From Ramlibacter sp. (lineage in GTDB: Bacteria > Pseudomonadota > Gammaproteobacteria > Burkholderiales > Burkholderiaceae_C): 64,000 nt of DNA. The stretch is from positions 103,869 through 167,868 of the forward strand of contig JAUYOG010000064.1 of assembly GCA_030695945.1 (NCBI GenBank). The letters run 5' to 3'. Below are positions 1 to 8,572 of this stretch, one piece after another. The notes under the pieces were generated by a model. That model worked only from the letters and a program-made list of their open reading frames with translations. It had not been told where the DNA came from and made no database searches. Position 1 is the first letter of the stretch, and every line of letters starts with the position of its first letter. A program made the translations under genes and the position numbers.

Positions 1-583
<583 letters not shown>

Positions 584-850
584 ATGGAACGAATCAGCGG
601 CCCGTACAAGGGCTACTTCATCGCGGCATACACCGTGGGCAACGAACCGAACTTCGTTGGTTACGCGAAGATCTGCATGACCGAGCCGCTGGACGTCTGG
701 AATGCGGCAACCGTGGAAAAGCTGCTCAGCGCCACGGGGTTCCGCACCGAGCAGGAGGCCCTGGCGGCAGCGGAGCGCAAGGCCCGCCATACCATTGCCG
801 AGATCGTCGGCAGCTGGGACCACGTCACCGGCGCCGGCGCGCTGGAATAG
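584..850 (+). CDS. small conserved-looking hypothetical protein (88 aa)
   Basis: An 88-residue soluble protein that I do not recognise. It opens with MERISGPYKGYFIAAYTVG and has an acidic/amphipathic C-terminal half with ERKARHTIAEIV at about 66-77, probably one helix. There is no signal peptide, membrane segment or metal motif. The reading frame has the strong third-position GC bias of its neighbours, and the ORF fills the space up to the convergent gene at 856 with a 5-base gap. Both facts favour a real gene. Function unknown. Confidence 0.6.
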   Translation: MERISGPYKGYFIAAYTVGNEPNFVGYAKICMTEPLDVWNAATVEKLLSATGFRTEQEALAAAERKARHTIAEIVGSWDHVTGAGALE

Positions 851-855
851 CCGGC

Positions 856-1380
856 TCAGCGGCGCGGCGCCGGGCCCGCGCCCATCATTCGCGTCGAATC
901 CACGGGCCTGCGCCCGGTCGTCTCCACCGTCGTTCCCTGGGGCGCGCGCCATTCGGTGATCACCGTTTCACGGCTGGGGCCTGGCGCCGCCGCAAAGTTG
1001 GTGGAAGGCACGACGGTCAGGCCCGGCCTCATGGCATCCGCGCGCGGCTGGACAAGCGCGATACCGCCCGCCATGGTCGTGTACGGGACGCGCATGGCCT
1101 GCGCAGTGTGCTGGTCCGTGAGCAGCGGCGCGCCGCCCGGCACCGGCGCCGGCCTCGCCGCAACGACGTCCTGGCAGCCGGTCGCGCTGTCGAACACCAT
1201 GTGGCCGCCGGGGAAGCGGCCGGCCACCGTCTGGTGAAGGGGTTGGCTCATGTCCACCGGCGGCTCTTCGCCCTGGTACATCACCCGGTTGGAACGGTCG
1301 TACACCGTGTAGCAGGCCATCGCCTGCAGCGAGGCGGCCGCGAGCAACGAGCCGGACAGGACGCGTGTGAGGTGTTTCAC
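856..1380 (-). CDS. exported hypothetical protein with signal peptide
   Basis: A 174-residue protein of unknown function. I chose the GTG at 1380 because AGGGAG sits 6 bases upstream; a longer reading from a TTG at 1398 would put residues from the ribosome-binding site into the protein. From GTG the protein opens with a typical Sec signal peptide (KHLTR, then a hydrophobic run LSGSLLAAASLQAMA) followed by CYTVYDRSNRV. The mature part has two Cys (CYTVYD and ATGCQDV) that could form a disulfide, and a Pro/Arg-rich tail. The FPGGHMVFD stretch resembles conserved exported proteins of Comamonadaceae as I remember them; no domain name can be assigned. Confidence 0.6.
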   Translation of the reverse strand: MKHLTRVLSGSLLAAASLQAMACYTVYDRSNRVMYQGEEPPVDMSQPLHQTVAGRFPGGHMVFDSATGCQDVVAARPAPVPGGAPLLTDQHTAQAMRVPYTTMAGGIALVQPRADAMRPGLTVVPSTNFAAAPGPSRETVITEWRAPQGTTVETTGRRPVDSTRMMGAGPAPRR

Positions 1381-1493
1381 GAAAATCTCCCTGCGCAAGC
1401 TGTGCGCTTTACAGGGATCGTGGGCCGGGCCACGGGCCGGGTTTGAAGGCGCGCGCGCCTACTGCGTGTCAGCGGCTTTCGCCTCCAGACACA

Positions 1494-2129
1494 TCAATGG
1501 AGCTTGACGCCCGTCTTGGCCTGCAGCGTTTCCATCGTGACGCCCGGGGCCAGCTCGACCACCTTCAGGCCCTGCGGCGTGACGTCCATGACGGCCAGGT
1601 CGGTGATGATGCGGTCCACCACGCCGACACCCGTCAGCGGCAGCGTGCACTTCGGCAGGATCTTGAGGTCCTCGGTGCCGTCCTTCTTGCGGGCGACGTG
1701 CTCCATCAGCACGATCACGCGCTTGACGCCGGCCACCAGGTCCATCGCGCCGCCCATGCCCTTGACCATCTTGCCCGGGATCATCCAGTTGGCCAGGTCA
1801 CCGTGCTCGCTCACCTGCATCGCGCCGAGGATCGAGAGGTTGATCTTGCCGCCGCGGATCATCGCGAAGCTGTCGTGGCTGCCGAAGATGGACGAGCCGG
1901 CGATGGTGGTGACGGTCTGCTTGCCCGCGTTGATCAGGTCGGCATCGACTTGGGTCTCGGTCGGGAACGGGCCGATGCCCAGCATGCCGTTCTCGGACTG
2001 CAGCCACACTTCCTTGGTGCCGGTGTAATTGGCCACCAGCGTCGGGATGCCGATGCCCAGGTTCACGTAAAAGCCGTCTTCGAGTTCCTGCGCCGCGCGC
2101 GCGGCCATCTGGTCTTGGGTCCAAGGCAT
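1494..2129 (-). CDS. scoB: 3-oxoacid CoA-transferase subunit B
   Basis: The B subunit of succinyl-CoA:3-oxoacid (or 3-oxoadipate) CoA-transferase, which moves CoA from succinyl-CoA to acetoacetate-type acids. The start is the ATG at 2129, preceded by GGAGA; an upstream in-frame extension has no ribosome-binding site. The protein has 211 residues, normal for the family. The catalytic glutamate lies in the SENG motif (Glu46), after the [12 protein letters not shown] segment. The C-terminus carries [19 protein letters not shown], typical of SCOT B subunits. It lies 50 bases downstream of scoA and is probably cotranscribed with it. The exact acceptor acid is not determined by sequence. Confidence 0.93.
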   Translation of the reverse strand: MPWTQDQMAARAAQELEDGFYVNLGIGIPTLVANYTGTKEVWLQSENGMLGIGPFPTETQVDADLINAGKQTVTTIAGSSIFGSHDSFAMIRGGKINLSILGAMQVSEHGDLANWMIPGKMVKGMGGAMDLVAGVKRVIVLMEHVARKKDGTEDLKILPKCTLPLTGVGVVDRIITDLAVMDVTPQGLKVVELAPGVTMETLQAKTGVKLH

Positions 2130-2179
2130 GTTCAGTCTCCAGTCAGTTGGGGACAGAGCTGAAGGTCTGTCCCGCAAAG

Positions 2180-2881
2180 TCATTTAGATTCGGTGATCGT
2201 CCGCTTTTCGATGCGCTTCTCGGGATTCGGGTTGTGCACGATGCGGTGCACGTAGATGCCCGGCAGGTGGACGTCGTCGGGCAGCAGCTCGCCAGTCTCG
2301 ACAATGTGCTCCACCTCGACGATGCAGATCTTGCCGGCCATCGCGGCCGCGGGGTTGAAGTTGCGGGCCGTCAGGCGAAACCGCAGGTTGCCGGACTTGT
2401 CGGCCACATGGGCCTTGACCAGCGACACCTCGGGCACCAGCGAGCGTTCCATGACGTAGGTTTCGCCGTCGAACTCGCGCAGCTCCTTGCCTTCGGCCAC
2501 GATCGTGCCCACGCCCGTCTTGGTGAAGAAGGCGGGGATCCCCGCGCCGCCGGCGCGCAGCTTCTCGGCCAGCGTGCCCTGCGGCGTGAACTCCAGCTCC
2601 AGCTCGTGGTTCAGGTACTGGCGCTCGAACTCCTTGTTCTCGCCCACGTAGCTGGAGATCATTTTCTTGATCTGGCGCGTTTCCAGCAGCTTGCCGAGGC
2701 CGAAGCCGTCGACGCCCGCGTTGTTGGAGATCACGGTGAGGTCCTTGACGCCGGTGTCCTTCAGCGCCTCGATCAGCGTCTCGGGGATGCCGCACAGGCC
2801 GAAGCCGCCGACGGCCAGCAGCTGGCCGTCCCTCACCACGCCGTCGAGGGCCGCCTTCGCGGAGGGATAGAGCTTGTTCAA
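2180..2881 (-). CDS. scoA: 3-oxoacid CoA-transferase subunit A
   Basis: The A subunit (233 aa) pairs with the B subunit encoded just downstream. It shows the CoA-transferase family signature [10 protein letters not shown] at about 25-34, followed by SNNAG (52-56) and the conserved [21 protein letters not shown] region (about 77-97). The start ATG at 2881 has AGGAGA upstream. It is divergent from a PAS-LuxR regulator, with a 20-bp dyad between them, which suggests the regulator controls this operon. Probable roles are ketone-body or acetoacetate use, or a ring-cleavage acid; which one is an open question. Confidence 0.93.
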   Translation of the reverse strand: MNKLYPSAKAALDGVVRDGQLLAVGGFGLCGIPETLIEALKDTGVKDLTVISNNAGVDGFGLGKLLETRQIKKMISSYVGENKEFERQYLNHELELEFTPQGTLAEKLRAGGAGIPAFFTKTGVGTIVAEGKELREFDGETYVMERSLVPEVSLVKAHVADKSGNLRFRLTARNFNPAAAMAGKICIVEVEHIVETGELLPDDVHLPGIYVHRIVHNPNPEKRIEKRTITESK

Positions 2882-2935
2882 GAAAGTCTCCTGTGAGAAA
2901 CCCGGGGTGGCACCCGCCGGAATGCCGTTACGATA

Positions 2936-2955
2936 CTACCTAATGAGTTACGTAG
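2936..2955. promoter_or_regulatory. 20-bp dyad, candidate operator of the PAS-LuxR regulator
   Basis: Inverted repeat with arms CTACCTAA and TTACGTAG separated by TGAG; 7 of 8 arm positions are complementary. It lies midway in the 95-bp divergent region between scoA and the PAS-LuxR gene. A dyad of this size with 4 central bases fits a LuxR/GerE dimer. The link to the neighbouring regulator is inference. Confidence 0.5.
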
Positions 2956-2976
2956 TTCTTCGTAAAGGTTAGCCCG

Positions 2977-3522
2977 ATGGACGTTGACTATCGCCTTGCC
3001 TTCAACCTGGCGCCGGTGGGTCTGTGCCTGTCGCGCAACCGCTCCATTGTGGACTGCAACCAGCAGCTGTGCGACATGTTCGGGGCCTCGCGCGAGCTGC
3101 TGATCGGCCAGTCCTTCCAGGTGCTCTACCCCAGCGCCGACGAGTACGAGCGGCTGGGCGCGCGGATGGCGCCGATCCTGAATGCCAAGGGCCATTACGC
3201 CGACGACCGCATCATGAAGCGCGCGAGCGGCGAGGTGTTCTGGTGCCACGTGACGGGGCGTGCGCTCAATCGCGACGCCCCGCACGAATCGGGCATCTGG
3301 GCCTTCGAGGACCTCAGTTCGCAGCGGCCCGTGAAGGCCGAGCTCACGGCGCGCGAGCGCGAAGTCGCGGCACGCCTCCTCGACGGCATGACGTCGAAGG
3401 AGATCGGCAAGGCCCTCACCATCAGCCACCGCACGGTGGAAATCTACCGCGCCCGCCTCATGCGCAAGTACAAGGCCAGCACCACCGCCGACCTGGTGCA
3501 CAAGCTCATGGCCGGAGCATAG
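2977..3522 (+). CDS. PAS domain LuxR-family transcriptional regulator
   Basis: A 181-residue regulator with an N-terminal PAS domain (about 5-110; NRSIVDCNQQLCDMFG, then MKRASGEVFWCHVTGRAL) and a C-terminal GerE/LuxR helix-turn-helix (LTAREREVAARLLDGMTSKEIGKALTISHRTVEIYRARLMRKY, about 122-170). There is no receiver aspartate, so the PAS domain is the likely sensor, of a small ligand or redox state. It is encoded divergently from scoAB, a common arrangement for local regulators, and the dyad at 2936-2955 is the likely binding site. The target assignment is inference. Confidence 0.88.
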   Translation: MDVDYRLAFNLAPVGLCLSRNRSIVDCNQQLCDMFGASRELLIGQSFQVLYPSADEYERLGARMAPILNAKGHYADDRIMKRASGEVFWCHVTGRALNRDAPHESGIWAFEDLSSQRPVKAELTAREREVAARLLDGMTSKEIGKALTISHRTVEIYRARLMRKYKASTTADLVHKLMAGA

Positions 3523-3589
3523 TGAACCACCCCCGAAGCGCCTTCGGCGATGCCCCCTCGGGCGTTGCCCTCTCCCCCTCGATATCACC

Positions 3590-4741
3590 ATGACACACAA
3601 GAAAAGTACCATCCAGCTGCCCACGATGACGCCCGGCACCTCGCGCGGCATCGCCGTCCACCGCTTCGGCAAGCCCGGCGCGCGGCCCAAGGTGTACCTG
3701 CAAGCCGCGATCCACGCCAATGAACTGCCGGGCGCGATGGCGCTGCACCACCTGATGCCGATGCTGGTGGAGGCGGACCGCAAGGGCCTGGTCAAGGGCG
3801 AAGTGATCGTCGTGCCGACGGTCAACCCGATCGGCCTCGCGCAACTCTCGGGCAACAACCACCTGGGCCGCTACGACTTCCTCGGGCTGTCCAACTTCAA
3901 CCGCAACTGGCTCGACCTGTCGGGTGCGGTAGCGGACAGCGTGGGCAAGCAACTCGGCGCGGATGCGCAGAAGAACGTCGCTCTGATCCGCGGCGCTGCG
4001 CAAAAGGCGCTGGCCGCGATGAAGCCTCAGAACGAGCTGCAGACCCTGCGTGTCGAGATCATGAAGTTGTCGGTGGACGCCGACATCGTGCTCGACCTGC
4101 ATTGCGACATGGACGCGGTGCTTCACCTGTTCATCTCGCGCCGCGACTGGCCCGGCAACGCGCAAACGCTGGCGGCGGACCTGGGCGCGGAGGCGACGCT
4201 GTACAACGACCCGTATCCGGAGGCGCTGACGTTCTCGGGCGTGAACGGCGCGCTGTGGGCGCGGCTCGCCGACCGGTTCCCGGAGGCCGCGATCCCTCAG
4301 GCCTGCACGTCCGCCACGGTGGAATACCGCAGCCAGCACGACGTGAGCCACGAGCTCGGCGAGTCGGACGCGCGCAACCTGTACCGGCACCTCGTGCGGC
4401 GCGGGATCATCTCCGGGCGCGCCGGCAAGCCACCGCAATTGAGGGCCGACGCAACGCCGATCGCCGGCATGGACGTCGGCTACTCACCCGCGACGGGCAT
4501 CCTCGTCTATCACGTGCCCAAGGGCGCGATGGTGCGCAGGGGCACGGCCGTTTGCGAGGTGATCGACCCCGCCGATCCGCGCGGCCCGAAGGCGCGCAAG
4601 CAAATCGTCGCGCGCAGCGACGGCATCCTGTTTTCCGGCAAGCAGAACGGCAAACTGGCATGGCCGGGCGCCGTGGTCTTTCGTATTGCCGGGCCCAAGG
4701 TGCTGGCGCACCGCAAGGGCATGAGCGGCCTGGACGACTAG
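3590..4741 (+). CDS. succinylglutamate desuccinylase/aspartoacylase family zinc hydrolase
   Basis: A 383-residue M14-like deacylase. The zinc-binding H-x-x-E motif is in YLQAAIHANELPG (about 35-47), and the third ligand histidine is in VLDLHCDMD (about 165-173). The C-terminal third (about 295-380) looks like the beta-barrel appendage of this family. The substrate is an N-acyl amino acid or small amide; the sequence does not say which. The 67 bases before it contain a degenerate palindromic stretch (CGAAGCGCCTTCGG). Its stop codon TAG lies inside the left terminal repeat of the 4738-4989 element, so the original C-terminus may have been altered by insertion. Confidence 0.82.
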   Translation: MTHKKSTIQLPTMTPGTSRGIAVHRFGKPGARPKVYLQAAIHANELPGAMALHHLMPMLVEADRKGLVKGEVIVVPTVNPIGLAQLSGNNHLGRYDFLGLSNFNRNWLDLSGAVADSVGKQLGADAQKNVALIRGAAQKALAAMKPQNELQTLRVEIMKLSVDADIVLDLHCDMDAVLHLFISRRDWPGNAQTLAADLGAEATLYNDPYPEALTFSGVNGALWARLADRFPEAAIPQACTSATVEYRSQHDVSHELGESDARNLYRHLVRRGIISGRAGKPPQLRADATPIAGMDVGYSPATGILVYHVPKGAMVRRGTAVCEVIDPADPRGPKARKQIVARSDGILFSGKQNGKLAWPGAVVFRIAGPKVLAHRKGMSGLDD

Positions 4742-4989
4742 GGTCTGTTCACACGGTCTGGCGGCCCAGCGCAAAACAACTCACCTCCACTGCGTTGCGA
4801 AGGCGAGTTGTTTCGCCCGGGTCGCGGGCTCGCCCGGCGCAAGGCATCCGGTGTCGCTGCGAAGCAGCCACACCGGACGCCGTAGCCATCGCGCCGTAGC
4901 CCGCCCACGCGCAACTTTGCCGCGAGGTATCGGCCAGCCGTTGCTCCGACTACCTTCGCGCCACCACCACTAGTGTGAAAAGGCCCTAG
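4738..4989. repeat. 252-bp element with 17-bp terminal inverted repeats
   Basis: The ends are CTAGGGTCTGTTCACAC (4738-4754) and GTGTGAAAAGGCCCTAG (4973-4989), complementary at 15 of 17 positions. Inside are a hairpin with arms GCATCCGGTGT and ACACCGGACGC enclosing GCTGC-GAA-GCAGC (about 4846-4885), and a weaker pair AACAACTC/GAGTTGTT. No protein is encoded that I can support. The form fits a miniature inverted-repeat (MITE-like) or other structured intergenic repeat. Both flanking convergent genes end with TAG codons inside the terminal repeats. It may also act as a bidirectional transcription barrier. Confidence 0.65.
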
Positions 4990-5372
4990 GCTTTCGGCGC
5001 CTCGATCACCTCGGCGGCGGAGCGAAAGGCGTCGACCGCCGCCGGGAAGCCGCAATACACGCTCGCATGCAGGAAGATCTCCTGCAGCTCCTCCTTCGTC
5101 ACGCCGTTGTTCAGGGCGCCGCGCACATGGATCTTCAGCTCGTGCATGCGGCCGAGCGCCACCAGCATCGACACCGTGACGATGCTGCGCGTGCGCAGGT
5201 CGATCCCCTTGCGCTGCCAGGTATTGCCCCAGGCGTGGCGCGTCACGAGCTCCTGCAGGGGCGCGGTGAAATCGGTGGCGCGATCGAGCGCGCCCTGCAC
5301 GTATTCGGTGCCGAGCACGGCGCGGCGGGTGGCGAGGCCGGCCTGGAGTTCAGGATCGTTGGGCAGTTGCAT
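4986..5372 (-). CDS. carboxymuconolactone decarboxylase family protein (PcaC-like)
   Basis: A 128-residue all-helical AhpD-fold protein. The ATG at 5372 has AAGGAGAT at good spacing, so I reject a 12-residue extension. The closest resemblance is 4-carboxymuconolactone decarboxylase: RRAVLG near the N-terminus, then ITRHAWG-like VTRHAWGNTWQRKGID, RTRSIVTVSMLVALGR and HVRGALNNGVTKEELQEI, VYCGFPAA. It lacks the CxxC of peroxidatic relatives. No other protocatechuate genes are next to it, so its metabolic role is uncertain. The stop TAG lies inside the right terminal repeat of the adjacent element. It is divergent from the peroxidase-related gene. Confidence 0.85.
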   Translation of the reverse strand: MQLPNDPELQAGLATRRAVLGTEYVQGALDRATDFTAPLQELVTRHAWGNTWQRKGIDLRTRSIVTVSMLVALGRMHELKIHVRGALNNGVTKEELQEIFLHASVYCGFPAAVDAFRSAAEVIEAPKA

Positions 5373-5428
5373 GGGATCTCCTTGGTTTGTTGGCGGAAGC
5401 ATAATCATTCGAGCCCCAGGAGAACATC

Positions 5429-6010
5429 ATGACCCGCTATCCCGCCCCCGAACTCAAGGACGTCCCCGAGGACATCCGCGCCCGCATCCTGGAAGTCCAG
5501 GAGAAAGCGGGCTTCGTGCCCAACGTCTTCCTCGCGCTCGCGCGCCGGCCCGCCGAGTGGCGCGCCTTCTTCGCGTACCACGACGCGCTGATGCTCAAGG
5601 AGGAAGGATCGCTCACCAAGGGCGACCGCGAGATGATCGTCACCACCACGAGCGCGGCCAACCAGTGCCTCTACTGTGTCGTGGCGCACGGCGCGATCCT
5701 GCGCATTTACGAGAAAAAGCCGCTCGTCGCCGACCAGGTGGCCGTGAACTACCGCAAGGCCGACATCACGCCGCGCCAGCGCGCGATGCTGGATTTCGCC
5801 ATGAAGGTGTGCCTGCATTCGAGCGAGATCGCGGACGCCGACTTCGAGGCGCTCTATCCGCACGGCTTCACCGACGAGGACATCTGGGACATCGCCGCGA
5901 TCACGGCGTTCTTCGGCCTGTCCAACCGCATGGCGAGCTTCTCGAACATGCAGCCCAACCCGGAGTTCTACCTGATGGGCCGGGTGCCGAAGGCCAAGCC
6001 GGCCGCCTAG
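5429..6010 (+). CDS. AhpD-fold peroxidase-related protein
   Basis: A 193-residue member of the uncharacterised peroxidase-related branch of the carboxymuconolactone decarboxylase superfamily. It has the redox CxxC motif in QCLYCVVAHG (about 79-88), with the conserved His after it, and the family stretches PAEWRAFFAYHDALM and FTDEDIWDIAAITAFFGLSNRMA. CxxC-H is the peroxidatic signature of AhpD-like proteins. It is preceded by AGGAGA. A candidate -10 box CATAAT lies in the 56-bp divergent region shared with the PcaC-like gene. Physiological partner unknown. Confidence 0.85.
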   Translation: MTRYPAPELKDVPEDIRARILEVQEKAGFVPNVFLALARRPAEWRAFFAYHDALMLKEEGSLTKGDREMIVTTTSAANQCLYCVVAHGAILRIYEKKPLVADQVAVNYRKADITPRQRAMLDFAMKVCLHSSEIADADFEALYPHGFTDEDIWDIAAITAFFGLSNRMASFSNMQPNPEFYLMGRVPKAKPAA

Positions 6011-6336
6011 GAGGCTGGGCGGCAGAATTGGGTGTGCCAGCATCGTTGGCGGGACCTGGACGGCGGGGCACTCTGCTCCGCGAATGTCCCCCGTCGCCCT
6101 TGCGGGCTACCTCCTCCTTTATTTCGCTGCGCAGAGCGCCCCACCGTCCAGGCCTGCGGTCTTCATGGGCGTTCGAGCGTCGCAACCCGGGTCAAGGGCG
6201 TCGGGTGGCCAACGCAGCGAAATAAAGGCGGAGGAAGCGGGCGTGCCCGCGCCGGGGGACATTCGCGGAGTTGGCCGCCCGGCGTCCTTGACCAGCGCAC
6301 ACTTTCTTCCTGCCGCCCAGGCACCTGACCGAGGAC
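6011..6336. repeat. gene-free region with long imperfect inverted repeat
   Basis: This gap of 326 bases between convergent genes holds a large imperfect inverted repeat. The left arm is about 6078-6131, starting CCGCGAATGTCCCCCG and ending TTTATTTCGCTGCG. The right arm is about 6213-6268, starting CGCAGCGAAATAAA and ending CGGGGGACATTCGCGG. Roughly 80 bases separate them, and the similarity continues weakly outwards. ORFs across it read through both arms and look spurious. It resembles structured intergenic repeats of Comamonadaceae; copy number elsewhere is unknown. Confidence 0.55.
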
Positions 6337-6756
6337 CTACGTGACGAGCGCGCGGAGCCAGTCCGGCAGCGGCCTGGACTTCTGCGCCTTGTAGTCCACC
6401 CACACCGTCGTCGCGCCGCCGGCTGCGTTGAGCAGGCCGGGACTGTCGGCGCGCTCCATCGTCACCCAGGTCTCGAAGCTGCTGCTGCCGGGGTCGCTCG
6501 CGTACATCTTCAACAGCACGTCGCCGGGGTACTCGAGCTGCCGGTAAAAATTACAGAACGCATTGATGATCACGACGCCCTCGCCCTGCGGGTCCATCGA
6601 CGCGCCGGTGGAACGAATCCAGTCGATGCGGCAGGTCTCCATGTAGCGGAAATACGTGGTGTTGTTGAGATGGTTCATCGCATCCATGTCGCCCCATCGG
6701 ATCGGGATGCTCATCTCGTAGACCAGCTTCTTCTTTTCGGGGATTGCAATCTTCAT
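6337..6756 (-). CDS. acyl-CoA thioesterase, 4-hydroxybenzoyl-CoA thioesterase family
   Basis: A 139-residue hotdog-fold thioesterase. The N-terminal motif IRWGDMDAMNHLNNTTYFRYMETCR (about 18-42) carries the aspartate and HxNN-like pattern of the YbgC/FadM/4HBT group. The rest (FYRQLEYPGDVLLKMYA, ETWVTM, TVWVDYKAQKSRPLPD) follows the usual fold. It hydrolyses an acyl-CoA; substrate not determined. Its start overlaps the stop of the EamA transporter by 4 bases, so it is the last gene of a three-gene minus-strand operon. Confidence 0.88.
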   Translation of the reverse strand: MKIAIPEKKKLVYEMSIPIRWGDMDAMNHLNNTTYFRYMETCRIDWIRSTGASMDPQGEGVVIINAFCNFYRQLEYPGDVLLKMYASDPGSSSFETWVTMERADSPGLLNAAGGATTVWVDYKAQKSRPLPDWLRALVT

Positions 6757-7646
6757 CGGTGCGCCTTGATGGAAGCGAGGATACCCATTGTGAACAGCAC
6801 GCAGGCGGCGGCTTGCGCCGCGCTAGGCCAGCGTCCATCCCAAGCGAAGGAGTACAAAAGTGCGAACAGCGTCTCGCTGACGATCAGTTGGCCGCACAGG
6901 CTGGCCGACAAGCGCTGGCTCGCGACGTTCCAGAGGATCGTGGCCAGCCACGCCGAGCCGAACCCCGTCCCGACGCACAGCAGGACGAACAGCGCGAGGC
7001 CTTCACGGCCCGCCATGTCCGCGGCCGGCGTGCCCGCGAAGGCCCACAGCAGCAGCGCGCCGATGCCGGTGGCCACGCCCAGCCAGTTGGCCCAGTCGGT
7101 GGCGTTAACCTCCGGGTGGCGCTTGAGCCAGGCGGAGTTCAGGATCGCGAACGCGGTCCAGCACACCAGCGATGCGGTCGCGAACGCGATGCCGCGCCAA
7201 TAGGACGCCGGCAATCCGGCCGATCCGTCGCCATGGGGCGAACCCATCATCAGTGCCAGCCCGCCGAGCGTGAGCGCGAGACCCGGGATGAGTGCGCGCC
7301 AGCGCAGGTGCTCGGGTTTCCCGAGCAGCATGACCCAGATCGGGATCGTGCCGATGACCAGCGTGGGCACTTCGGTGCCGGCATCGCGAATCGCCAGCAC
7401 GAGCAGCAGGTAGTAGCCGGTGAACCCGAGCAGGCTCATGACGACGGCCGAGCCGGCCTGGCGCCACGTGGGCAGGCGGCGGGTTCGCATGCCCAGCAGC
7501 ATGACGGCCGAGGCCACGAGGCCGTAGGCGACGAAACGGCCCGCTGTGAGATCCACCGAAGAGTAGTCGCCCGCCATGCGCGGCGCCACGAACACCAGGC
7601 CCCACAGCGCGCCGCCCGCGAGCCCTGCCAGGATGCCCCTCAGCAC
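6753..7646 (-). CDS. EamA/DMT-family transporter
   Basis: A 297-residue inner-membrane protein of the drug/metabolite transporter superfamily, with about ten hydrophobic segments and two EamA repeats (around 5-135 and 150-285). LRGILAGLAGGALWGLVFVAPRMA opens repeat 1 and YWRGIAFATASLVCWTAFAILNSAWL opens repeat 2. I take the GTG at 7646, four bases after the stop of the SDR gene, so the two are probably translationally coupled. The substrate cannot be predicted. Confidence 0.87.
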   Translation of the reverse strand: MLRGILAGLAGGALWGLVFVAPRMAGDYSSVDLTAGRFVAYGLVASAVMLLGMRTRRLPTWRQAGSAVVMSLLGFTGYYLLLVLAIRDAGTEVPTLVIGTIPIWVMLLGKPEHLRWRALIPGLALTLGGLALMMGSPHGDGSAGLPASYWRGIAFATASLVCWTAFAILNSAWLKRHPEVNATDWANWLGVATGIGALLLWAFAGTPAADMAGREGLALFVLLCVGTGFGSAWLATILWNVASQRLSASLCGQLIVSETLFALLYSFAWDGRWPSAAQAAACVLFTMGILASIKAHR

Positions 7647-7650
7647 CCGC

Positions 7651-8433
7651 TCAAACGCCGAAGCCGTCGTCGGCCGCGATCACGGCGCCGTTGATGAAGT
7701 GGCTCTGGCTCGAGGCCAGCAGCACGACCAGCGCGTCGAGGTCCTCGGGCTGGCCCACGCGCTTGCGCGGCAGCATCTGCATCAGCTTCTGGCCCTGCTC
7801 GGTGGACCAGTGGTGGTGGTTGATCTCGGTGTCGATGTAGCCGGGGCAGATGGCATTGACGTTGATCTCGAAGCGGCCCCACTCCAGCGCCATCGCTTTG
7901 GTCATCTGCACCACGGCCGCCTTGCTCATGGCGTACGCGCCGATCTGCGGCAGCACTTTCAGCCCGGCCATCGACGCGATGTTGATGATGCGCCCGCCGG
8001 TGTAGGTGCCTGGTGCCGCGCCGCGCGCGCGCGCCAGCATCCGCTTGCCGACCTCCTGCGCCACGAAGAAGGCGCCCTTGACGTTGGTGTCGAAGATGTA
8101 GTCGTAATCCTCCTCGGTAACATCCTGGATGCGCTGCGTGGTGCTGACACCCGAGTTGTTGACCAGGATGTCGATCGAACCGACTTCGGTCTCGGCGTGA
8201 GCGACAGCGGACTTGATGCTGTCCAGGGACGTGACGTCCAGCTGAGTCACATGCGCGTCACCCCCTTCGGCCTCGATCTGCGCGCGCAGGTCCTTGAGCT
8301 TTTCGACACGGCGGCTGGCCAGCACCACGGCGGCGCCCGCGCGCGAGAGCGTTCTCGCGAACTGGGCGCCCAAGCCGCTGGAAGCGCCCGTCACGAAGGC
8401 GACGCGGCCGGAGAGATCGATGCTGTAACTCAC
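7651..8433 (-). CDS. SDR family NAD(P)-dependent oxidoreductase
   Basis: A 260-residue classical short-chain dehydrogenase/reductase. It shows the cofactor motif TGASSGLG (about 15-22), the NNSG motif (about 91-94), the catalytic Ser in NIASMAG and the YAMSK tetrad (about 167-171), then CPGYIDTEI. The Arg pair in ASRRVEKL after strand 2 suggests NADP preference. It is the first gene of an SDR-EamA-thioesterase operon, which hints at acyl-CoA or 3-hydroxyacyl metabolism. Specific substrate unknown. Confidence 0.9.
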   Translation of the reverse strand: MSYSIDLSGRVAFVTGASSGLGAQFARTLSRAGAAVVLASRRVEKLKDLRAQIEAEGGDAHVTQLDVTSLDSIKSAVAHAETEVGSIDILVNNSGVSTTQRIQDVTEEDYDYIFDTNVKGAFFVAQEVGKRMLARARGAAPGTYTGGRIINIASMAGLKVLPQIGAYAMSKAAVVQMTKAMALEWGRFEINVNAICPGYIDTEINHHHWSTEQGQKLMQMLPRKRVGQPEDLDALVVLLASSQSHFINGAVIAADDGFGV

Positions 8434-8572
8434 GAGGGACTCCTACCTAAAATAGGCCTGAAAAATAAGAACGGTCGTTCGCTTTTATAGGCGCGCCGAA
8501 TAGAATCATTGCCATCCGCGACGCCGCATCGGCCGCAACCCGTTCGTCAAAACCATTATCAACGGAACCCCT

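Noticed and set aside
4738..5055. 105-codon minus-strand frame across the inverted-repeat element
   Set aside because: It reads through both hairpins, has no recognisable protein and overlaps the PcaC-like gene in another frame.
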